A stretch of 64,000 bases of DNA from Aegilops tauschii subsp. strangulata. Its lineage: Eukaryota; Streptophyta; Magnoliopsida; Poales; Poaceae. The stretch covers positions 155,224,627 to 155,288,626 of the forward strand of contig NC_053036.3 of assembly GCF_002575655.3 (NCBI RefSeq), in the 5' to 3' direction. Below are positions 56,014 through 64,000 of this stretch, piece by piece (the first letter of the stretch is position 1; every line of letters begins with the position of its first letter). Made by a program: the position numbers and the translations under genes. The notes below the pieces were generated by a model. It was not told where the DNA came from and made no database searches. It saw only the letters and a program-made list of their open reading frames with translations.

Positions 56014-56256
56014 GCAGGAGGAGGCCAACCGGCGCCTCCCACGATCACAGGTAATATGGTTTTTTCCTTGCATGTTGCAGGGACTTGTCAAGTTGGGCAG
56101 TTGCCGAAGCAGCGTGGGGAAGCGGAGACGCCCACGTCCAATCAACCGCCACGCGTCGACCAAGGCCGCAGGCTATTGGGGCCTGCGGCGCTCCGCACTT
56201 GACCTTTGGCTTCGCCTCGAAGCCAAGCCCGAGCGCGCCTTGGGCCCGGGGGCTAC

Positions 56257-57135
56257 TGTCGGCGTTCTGGGAACGGGGGTCCCCAGACTTGCCTGCCTGC
56301 GGCCCATGGCGTGGCTCTGCAAGTGGGCCCGTATGGCCCATCTTCACCAACAGGCATTCAAGACCCTCGCGAGGGGGGCGACACAAGACCTCCTCAGGAG
56401 CGGCCTCATCAGGTTGGCTTGCGAGGGGCGGAGAGATCAAGGCAAGGCAAACCTCGCGAGGTTCTCGTGACGTGAGCCATGACGATCAAGGCCAGGCGGG
56501 CGCCAGTCCGCGCAGCGTCCTTGTTTCCTCTTTGGTTCTAAGGAAGCAAGCGCAGGCGTGGAGTACCGAGGCATCAAGCAAAGGTTTCCATATCGGTGCA
56601 ACGAGACCAAGACCAGCAGGACGGCAGGACGGAGGTCACCATGGAGCCCAAGGCGGCGTCACCACCAGAGCCTTTGGCAGGCGGAGACTGCTTTTGTCAG
56701 GATAAGTTATACTAGTTGTCCCCTTTCAAGTTGGCAATTGTTGGCTCCCTTCCCACTCGATATTTGGGGAGAGGACCAGGGCCTCCATAAATAGGACTAG
56801 CCACCACAGTAGAAGGGGACGGATCGATCTGATCTTGAGCCAACCCTTAGTCACACTCCGAGCACAAGAACACCTCAACCTCAGGAGGTTGTTCTTCCCC
56901 TTGTAACTGTTCATCCTCAGCCCAAGAGACAATCCACCACCACCACACTGGAGTAGGGTATTACACCACAACAGTGGCCCGGACCAGTATAAATCTTGTG
57001 TTCTTTGTGTTGCGAGTTCGTCGAGTTAGACCTTGAGATCTTAACGAAGCTAGGACGTGGATCGGTAGGGGTAGATCTTCGTGCGCACCCCAGTGTTCGA
57101 ACCTTGAGGGTTTTGCCGGAACCCGTGATCTGACA
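56257..57135 (+). repeat. G2 3' LTR
   Basis: The 879-bp partner of 48713-49619. It keeps the CTCCATAAATAGGA promoter region (TATAAATAGG in the 5' copy). Confidence 0.9.
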
Positions 57136-57614
57136 AGCATGCCTCTCAAATAAATTTTATCTCTCAATTTAAGCTTTGAGCTCTGGCACCTCTACAAATC
57201 TCTCTTTCCCTCTGTGAAGGGCCTATCTATTTATTTTTATGCAATTTTTATTTTTATTGAGTCTCCATATTCTCTTATAAAGCACTAACTAGTGAACACT
57301 ATTATCATACTTGTGCATTGGATGTAGCTAATATTTGAGTGTGTTTCATGAATGGATCAATGATTGAGCATAATGGGCTAGGGATAGCTTTCTTTAGCGT
57401 TGATATTTCGAAAGGCATGGTTGCTTGTTGATATGCTTGAGTATTGATGTCCTCATGTCAATTATAGACTATTGCTTTGAATCATCTAAAGTCCAAATGT
57501 CCATGCTACAAAAGAAAAGAATATGATGAATATGATAGGCAGCATTCCACATCAAAAATTCTGTTTTTATCATTTACCTACTCGAGGACGAGTAGGAATT
57601 AAGCTTGGGGATGC

Positions 57615-59140
57615 TGATACGTCTCCAACGTATCTACAATTTTTGATTGTTCCATGTTGTTATATGATCAATATTGGATGTTTTATATACATTTAATAGC
57701 AACTTTATATCATTTTTTGGGACTAACCTATTGACATAGTGCCCAGTGCCAGTTGTTGTTTGTTGCTTGTTTTTTACTTTGCAGAATATAAACTTTTTGG
57801 AGATTTTTTCTGGCAGGAAGACACCCAGGAAGCTTCTGGACGGCACAAGGGGACGCTCGTGGGGCCCACTAGGCACCAGGGCGTGCCAGAGGCCTCCGGC
57901 GCGCCCTGGTGGGTAGTGGGGCCCATGGGCACCCCCTTGACCTACCTCCACCTTTGTAAATACTCTAAAATCCCAAAACCCTAGGGGAGTCGAAGAAATA
58001 CTTTTTCCGCTGCCGCAAGTTTCAAAACCATGAGATCCAATCTAGAGGCCTTTTCCGGCACTCTGCCGGAGGGGGCAACGATCACGGAGGGGTTCTTCAT
58101 CATCCTTGTTGCCCCTCCGATGATGCGTCAGTAGTTTACCAAAGACCTACGGGTCCGTAGTTAGTAGCTAGATGGCTTCTTCTCTCTTTTTTTATCTTCA
58201 ATACAATGTTCTCCACGATGTTTGTGGAGATCTATTTGATGTAACTCTTTTTTGCCGTGTGTTTGTTGGGATCCGATAAATTGTGAGTTTATGATCAGTT
58301 CTATCCATGAATATTATTTGAGTCTTTGCTGAACTATTTTATGCATGATTGTTATAGCCTTGTATTTCTTCTCCGATTTATTGGTTTGGTTTGGCCAACT
58401 AGATTGATTTATCTTGCCATGGGAAGAGGTGCTTTGTGATGGGTTCGATATTGCAGTGCTCAATCTCAGTGACAAGAGACATGACACGCATGTATCGTCG
58501 CTATTAAGGGTAACAAGATGGGGCTTATTCATACGTGAGTTTATCTTGTCTACATCATGTCATCGTTCTTATTGCATTACTCCATTTTTTATTAACTTAA
58601 TACACTAGATGCATGCTGGAGAGCGGTTGATGTGTGGAGTAATAGTAGTAGATGCAGAATCGTTTCGGTCTACTAATCTTGGACATGATGCCTATATACA
58701 TGATTTGCCTTGGATATCACATGATTATTCGTTTTTCTATCAATTGCCCAACAGTAACTTGTTTACCCACCATTGCTATTTTCTCGAGACAAGCTTCTAG
58801 TGAAAACTATGGCCCCCGGGTCCATTTCCTATCATATTAAAACCAAAAATACCTTGCTGCAACTTTCTTTTATTTATTTTCTTTTATGTTGTAGTTAGAT
58901 CTATTTATCAAATCTCATACAATTTAATCTATCTCAATACTGTTGAGGGATTGACAACCCCTTCACGCTTTGGGTTGTAAGTATTTGTTGTTTGTGTGAA
59001 GGTGTTGTTTACATAGTGTTGCTTGGTTCTCCTACTGGATTGATAACCTTGGTTCCATAACTCAGGGGAATGATTGCCTTTGTTGCGTTGCATCATCCTC
59101 TCCTCTTCGGGGAAATACCAACGCAGATTACAAGCAATCA
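57615..59140 (+). repeat. R1 3' LTR, complete
   Basis: It starts TGATACGTCTCC after a purine-rich AAGCTTGGGGA and ends CAAGCAATCA. The TATA position of the 5' copy (TATAAATA) is TGTAAATA here (near 57955). It borders Harbinger sequence on the right. Confidence 0.85.
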
Positions 59141-59454
59141 CCCGACAGCCCGACCCCACCCCAAATTGCACCAAATCCACCCCCAAGACCAGCCGGATCC
59201 ATTTGCTATCTCCTCTCTTCTTCCTACCCCGCGTCGTCCGTCTCACGCTCCGCCGCAGCACCCGCTCCGCAGCCGTTCCCAGGCTCTCCGCCGCCAGCTC
59301 CGGAAGAGCAGTCCTCTCTCCTGTCCTCGCCATGAAGGACGTCATCGTCGGCCCGGACGCCACCATGGTACGTCCGGCAACTATCTGGCTCCGCCTTGCG
59401 CTTGATGTGTTTGACACATTGTCCGGCCGGATTTTTGTGATTTTGTTAGGGAAA

Positions 59455-60657
59455 ATGATGGATTCCGTTGCTTCGGCGGATGAGGAGTATGGACCGATGG
59501 AGCTTGACCAACTGATTCAAGATGAGTTCTTCGATTCGCCGGATGCGAATGAAGAAGTGGACATGATTATGCTCATGAGCATGCAAGAGGAAATGGACTG
59601 GCAAGTGGAGCATATTCTCAACTTCAAGGGCTCAAACAAAGGGAGAAGAGTAACCAACCGGGACAGGGTGTCTGGAGCAAAGCTACTGCACAAGGACTAC
59701 TTTGCTCCCTGATGTCTACTACGCAACTTTATTCTTGTAGACTCGTGTTGGGCCTCCAAGCGCAGAGTTTTGTACGACAGTAGCAATTTTCCCTCAAGTG
59801 GATGACCTAAGGTTTATCAATCTGTGGGAGGTGTAGGATGAAGATGGTCTCTCTCAAGCAACCCTGCAACCAAATAACAAAGAGTCTCTTGTGTCCCCAA
59901 CACACCAAATACAATGGTAATTTGTATAGGTGCACTAATTCGGCGAAGAGATGGTGATACAAGTGTAATATGGATAGTATATATTGGTTTTTGTAATAAG
60001 AACAATAAAAACAGCAAGGTAGCAATTGATAAAACGGAGCACAAACGGTATTGCAATGCCTGAAAATGAGGCCTAGGGTCCGTACTTTCGCTAGTGCATT
60101 CTCTCAATAATGCTAATATAATTGGATCATATAACCATCCCTCAAAGTGCGGTGAAGAATCACTCCAAAGTTCCTATCAAGCGGAGAACATAAGAAGAAA
60201 TTGTTTGTAGGGTACGAAACCACCTCGAAGCTATTCTTTCGGATCGATCTATCCAAGAGTTCGTACAGGAATAATCACCAAATAATTTCAGATTCATAAT
60301 ACTCAATACAACACAAAGAACCTCAAAGAGTGCCCCAAGATTTCTACCGGAGAAACAAAGACAAGAACGTGCATCAACCCCTATGCATAGATTACCCCAA
60401 TGTCACCTCGGGAATCCGCGAGTTGAGTGCCAAAACATATATCAAGTGAATCAATACGATACCCCATGTCACCACGAGTATTCATATGCAAGACATATAT
60501 CAAGTGCTCTCAAATCCATAAAAGTATTCAATCCAATAAAATGAAATCTCAAAGGGAAAACTCGATTCATCACAACAAGATAGAGAGGGGAAAACACCAT
60601 ATGATCCGACTATATTAACAAATCCCGCGATACAACAAGATCATGACATATCAAGAA

Positions 60658-60711
<54 letters not shown>

Positions 60712-62395
60712 AACACATAGCTACTGGTACAAACCCTCAGCCCCGAGGGTGGACTACTCCCTCCTCATCGTAGTGGCCGCCGGGATGATGAAGATGGCCA
60801 CCGGTGATGATTCCCCCCTCCGGCAGGGTGCCGGAACGGGGTCTAGATTGGTTTCTCGTGGCTACAGAGCCTTGCAGCGGTGAAACTTCTGATCTAGGGT
60901 TACCCCGAGGGTTTTTGGAATATTTGGCGATTTATATGGCAAAGAGGGGGTGCGGGAGGCCACCGAGGTGGGCACAACCCACCTGGGCGCGCCTGGGCCC
61001 CAAGGCGCGCCCTGGTGGGTTGTGCCCCCTCGGGGCACCCCCCAGGTGCTTCTCTGGCCCACTGGGTGTCTTCTGGTCCATAAAAATCCACAAAAAGTTT
61101 CGTGGTGTTTGGACTCCGTTTGATATTGATTTCCTGCGATGTAAAAAACAACCAAAAACCAACAACTGGCACTGTGCACTGGGTCAATAGGTTAGTCCCA
61201 AAAAATGATATAAAGTTGCTATAAAATGATTGTAAAACATCCAAGAATGATAATATAATGGCATGAATACTTCATAAATTATAGATACGTTGGAGACGCA
61301 TCACTCCCAAACCTACTTTCCCGGATTATCCATGGTTTCGTCGTCGCTTTCACATGCGGAAACCATTGTTTTTTCGCATTGTGGAGGGAGTGGAGGCACA
61401 CGGCGACTACTTCAAGCTCACAAGAGATTGCTGCGGTCAACTCTCTTTTTCGGCCAAGCAGAAGTGCACGACTGCTCTGAGGATGCTTGCACTTGGTACT
61501 GGTGCAGATGCCCTTAGTGAGATGGTCAGGATGGGGGACAACACGTGCTTGAAGACTACTGTCACGTTTTCCACGCCCTGGTTGAGGTGTTTGGACCTGA
61601 GTATCTCGGAGAACCAAATGCAAGGACACGGAGAAGTTGTTGGCTATTGGAGAGGCAAGGGGGTTTCCAGGAATGCTCAGATCAATTGATTGCATGCATT
61701 GGCAATGGAAGAACCGCCTCAAAGGTTTGTGGGGAATGTATCAAGGTCACACCAGAGAGGCCACCATCATACTAGAAGTGGTGGCATCACATGACTTATG
61801 GATTTGGCATGCTTTCTTTGGAATGCCGGGTTCTCACAACGACATCAACGTGCTTCAACGATCTCCGGTGTTCAGGAGGCTTTGCAATGGGGAATCACCG
61901 CCGTGCAACTACACTATCAGCGACCGAGATTGCAACATGGGATACTATCTTGCCGATGGTATCTATCCTCAGTGGGTGACGTTTGTGAAGACCATATCCG
62001 AACCGCATGGCAATAAACAGAGCCACTTAGCAACAATGCAGGAAGCGGCTAGGAAGGATGTGAAGAGGGCATTTGGTGTGCTTCAGGCTCATTGGAGAAT
62101 TGTGCGGAGCGCTGCATTGATGTGGGAATCAGAAACTTTGTGGCAGCTGATGACATGTTGTGTTATTCTGCACAATATGATTGTCGAGGATGAGGGTGAT
62201 GGTGTAGCCCAAACCCATGATTTCGAAGCACCTGGAGAACAAGTTGAAATCCCGGAAGATCAAGATGCGGCTCAGCTTATGAACTTTCTGCAGATGCATC
62301 AGAATCTTCGAGATCAGCAGGTGCACACGCAGCTACTCAATGATCTTGTGGAGCACATGTGGACCCACAATGGCAACCAAGGAGCCAATGCTTGA
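59455..62395 (+). pseudogene. PIF/Harbinger transposase, split by a solo LTR
   Basis: The 5' part (59455-59709) reads MMDSVASADEEYG, then NFKGSNKGRR and LLHKDYFAP, the usual N-terminus. It continues after the solo LTR at 61309 (PTFPDYPWFRRRFHMRKPLF), shifts frame near 61570 and again near 61640, then is open from 61637 to 62395. The DDE_Tnp_4 core shows SIDCMHWQWKN (first D) and GMPGSHNDINVL (second D). The third acidic residue, normally Glu in DVERAFGVLQ, is Lys here (62063-62065, GAG to AAG type change). Such transposases cut and paste the element together with a Myb-like partner, which is not seen here. Frame shifts, the lost Glu and the insertion all make it inactive. Confidence 0.85.
59710..61303 (-). 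mobile_element. Solo LTR in the transposase gene
   Basis: The 1,594-bp LTR reads TGATGTCTACTACGC to GACGCATCA on the plus strand and is flanked by CTCCC (59705-59709 and 61304-61308). The minus-strand start (TGATGCGTCTCCAACGTATC) and the following 200 bases resemble the R1 LTR, so it belongs to a related element in opposite orientation. No internal region remains, which indicates LTR-LTR recombination. It contains a pure (GA)24 microsatellite at 60661-60708. Confidence 0.9.
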
Positions 62396-62644
62396 ATTTG
62401 ACACTTAAAATATTTTTTATGTAAACATTATCTATGCTTCGTATCAACATTTGCTATTTACGTGCGACATCGGCTTGTATGATCGACGTGCATGTATTTG
62501 CATGGATTTGAGAGTCTGGATTTGAGATATGTAAATGTTGGGACGAGAATATGAGGGCTCGTCCGGATGTGCCCGCGGGCGTGCCTAGACGCGTACGCGG
62601 ACGTATAAAGGATCGGATTTGCCAAATCCGTCTGTAGATACTCT

Positions 62645-64000
62645 TATAGGTGAACTAATGTTGGGACAGTGAGGCTTTGTGTAATCGTGTCGTTTGTAAC
62701 ACCCTCTAAAGGATCAGGCAAATCTTTTATCTCCGTTAGAAAAATGAACGAGCAGTAAGGGTACACCCTCCCATTTGGGTCCATGCATGTCTATTTGCAC
62801 TGTTGAACGATCTGTTCTTTCTGGGTTCCAGGGTTCCAGCTCTCGCACGCTCACAGTCACACGTTCCCCATTTGCTCGTGGTCCTCTCTCTCCGCCAAAG
62901 ATCTTTTCTGCTCTACCCCTAAAAAAAAAAGATCTTTTCTGCTCCTCTCTCGCCGTGCGGCACCGCCATTCCAAGGGGACGAAAGGCTTCCACCTGCGCC
63001 CCTAGATTTGTTATTAAAAGCCAACCAACGGGGAACCGAGAGTAAATCTTCGCATCAATCGCCACCCCAGATTAGAACGAAAGGCAGAAACAATTCCGCA
63101 TGGCCGTGACTGTACGTGAGTGTAACCGTACTACTGGTATCTAATCGCTATTTGAAATATATAGTATAAACGGGAGACACCTTCCACAAAAATATAATCA
63201 GCTCCCGGACGAAAAGGAAAGGCTGGCCGCTACGGCCAAGCAGCCGGAGACAAACGAGCCATACGCAACAATTCAATCATTCACGGGGAGCCTCCTGTCC
63301 TGGGGAAGCGAAAAGAAACCATTCGTTCGGTGGAACCCATCATCCTGCACTCCCCCCGGCCCTTGGTGAAAGTGAAAAGGAAGTCGTTTCCACGCAAGAG
63401 AAGCCTCAAGCAACTGATCATTGACCAACACGCACTGCCGCTGGTATCTAACCATAACTATCCGTGGCGTGAAAAGCAAACTGTTGCACTTGCACATGAA
63501 AAGCACTTGGTAATCCCTTCAGTTCAGTTTCATCAGGATCCGATCGTTCATCACGATCTCGTGCGGTCCGGAGATATGCAGGCGAGGCGAGCTGAGCATG
63601 AATGGCAAAGTCACAGCTACACAAGACTGCACAGGGATCGGCGTCGACGTCAGGTAGACCGGACAAGGACAACCGTCTCTAACCGAAACTCTGAACAGAA
63701 ACTGCGATCAGCCAGAAACAGCGAGCGGACGGTGCATGTCCTTGCGAAGACGAGAGAACGGCCGGGTCGTTGCTCCGTGAGATCATCAGAGTATCCGAGA
63801 ATCGCCGTGCAGCCACCGGCCGTCGCGCAAGATCAGTACCAGCCCGCCGCAAGACCAGACCGGCGCCGCCGTTTACTGGGTTGTTTCTTTCTGGAATGCT
63901 CCACATGTGAAAGATGACTGGACGGTGTTGGGTAAACTGTTACTCGTACTTAGGCTGCTGCTAATGGACGGTGTTCATTCAGCCTAGATACCTTGAACCA
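62645..64000. other. Right flank, no gene assigned
   Basis: Mixed-composition sequence to the right of the Harbinger terminus. An open frame of 195 aa (63330-63917) is Arg/His-rich with no recognisable motif and looks fortuitous. A short polypurine/T-rich stretch at 62920-62945 repeats AAGATCTTTTCTGCTC (62899 and 62928). No repeat boundary was recognised, so it may be low-copy DNA. Confidence 0.35.

Larger units (their letters stand above)
48713..57135 (+). mobile_element. G2: Gypsy retrotransposon with antisense ORF
   Basis: LTRs are at 48713-49619 and 56257-57135, each running TGTCGG to GACA. The duplication is AGCAT (48708-48712 and 57136-57140). The LTR promoter TATAAATAGG lies at 49271-49280. 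Order: shortened gag, protease, RT, RNase H, integrase, then a 1.9-kb region with an antisense ORF, a purine tract (GGGCCCGGGGGCTAC, 56242-56256) and the 3' LTR. The purine tract and the pol order fix the plus orientation. It is autonomous in plan but inactivated by stops. Confidence 0.9.
1366..59140 (+). mobile_element. R1: non-autonomous LTR retrotransposon, split by nested elements
   Basis: R1 is the outermost LTR element. Its parts are the 5' LTR (1366-2779 plus 45655-45720), an internal region (45721-48707 plus 57136-57614) and the 3' LTR (57615-59140). The two LTRs match along their length (compare 1381-2779 with 57690-59070). Both end in the same CAACGCAGATTACAAGCAATCA stretch seen at 45699-45720 and 59119-59140. 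The first 70 or so bases of the 5' LTR are missing, so no target duplication can be read. A degenerate primer-binding region (TAGCACCATTGCTGGGG) follows the 5' LTR at about 45733, and a purine tract (AAGCTTGGGGA) precedes the 3' LTR. Apart from one 225-aa ORF there is no pol, so the element must have been mobilised in trans. It resembles the Sabrina/WHAM group, but I do not fix the family. Confidence 0.75.
59141..62644 (+). mobile_element. PIF/Harbinger transposon, right part
   Basis: The transposase gene (59455-62395) and a 3' region end in GGATTTGCCAAATCCGTC, then TGTAGATACTC, followed by TTA. This matches the TAA/TTA target preference of PIF/Harbinger and the GAG(T/C)ATCTACAG-type terminus common in wheat. 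The left terminal repeat is absent: 59140 is the R1 LTR, and no Harbinger sequence appears left of R1 either. The left part was therefore lost together with the R1 5' LTR start. Confidence 0.7.

Noticed and set aside
59332..59367. Short first exon of the transposase ending at a GTACGT donor
   Set aside because: Splicing to the TTAG acceptor at 59449 (82 bases) would break the frame. The natural start MMDSVASADEEYG at 59455 matches the family better.
60661..60708. (GA)24 tract as a regulatory element
   Set aside because: This microsatellite occurs at the same place in many copies of this LTR type as I recall them, and nothing ties it to a local gene.
63330..63917. 195-aa frame at the right edge as a gene
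   Set aside because: It has no recognised motif, no convincing promoter, and Arg/His-rich composition typical of a chance frame.

Overview
The window reads as nuclear intergenic DNA of a Triticeae grass (wheat, Aegilops or barley type). It is almost entirely nested transposable elements: a BARE1/WIS/Angela-type Copia element, a Caspar-like CACTA transposon, Triticeae-style Gypsy and non-autonomous LTR elements, Stowaway MITEs and a PIF/Harbinger transposon. No prokaryotic, organellar, rRNA, tRNA or CRISPR feature was seen. Family names come from recognising the sequence, not from a search.

Layout by nesting. (1) 1-1362 holds two unrelated scraps: a Gypsy LTR end and a gag-protease remnant. 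(2) A PIF/Harbinger transposon (right part 59141-62644) is split by a non-autonomous LTR element, called R1 (1366-59140). (3) R1 has a Copia element, C1 (2780-45649, duplication ATACT), in its 5' LTR, and a Gypsy element, G2 (48713-57135, duplication AGCAT), in its interior. (4) The 5' LTR of C1 was hit twice more: by a 28-kb CACTA transposon (3514-31509) and by a small gag-only Gypsy element, G1 (31922-38330, duplication GGGGG). (5) The Harbinger transposase gene is also cut by a solo LTR (59710-61303, duplication CTCCC). The undamaged 3' LTR of C1 (43924-45649) serves as the empty-site reference that fixes both insertions in its partner. 62645-64000 has no gene I can name.

The CACTA element is the most gene-like part. 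No transposase is visible in it. It carries an apparently intact two-exon SINA-like RING ubiquitin-ligase gene (18122-19034), an intact coiled-coil ORF with seven 10-residue repeats (20283-20954), a WRN-type 3'-5' exonuclease fragment, another broken host-like gene, several minisatellites, Stowaway MITEs, tiny LINE-tail insertions, and a decayed multi-exon gene with serially duplicated exons that may be its own accessory protein gene.

G1 and G2 share an unusual plan. Each carries, just inside its 3' LTR, an oppositely oriented gene behind its own TATA box. In G2 this antisense ORF (266 aa, AT-hook plus B3-like segment) is open, although the sense polyprotein has collected four stop codons. 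In G1 the antisense gene is a multi-exon, degenerate member of the 'putative gypsy type transposon' (PF04195-like) family, while its gag is intact and pol is absent.
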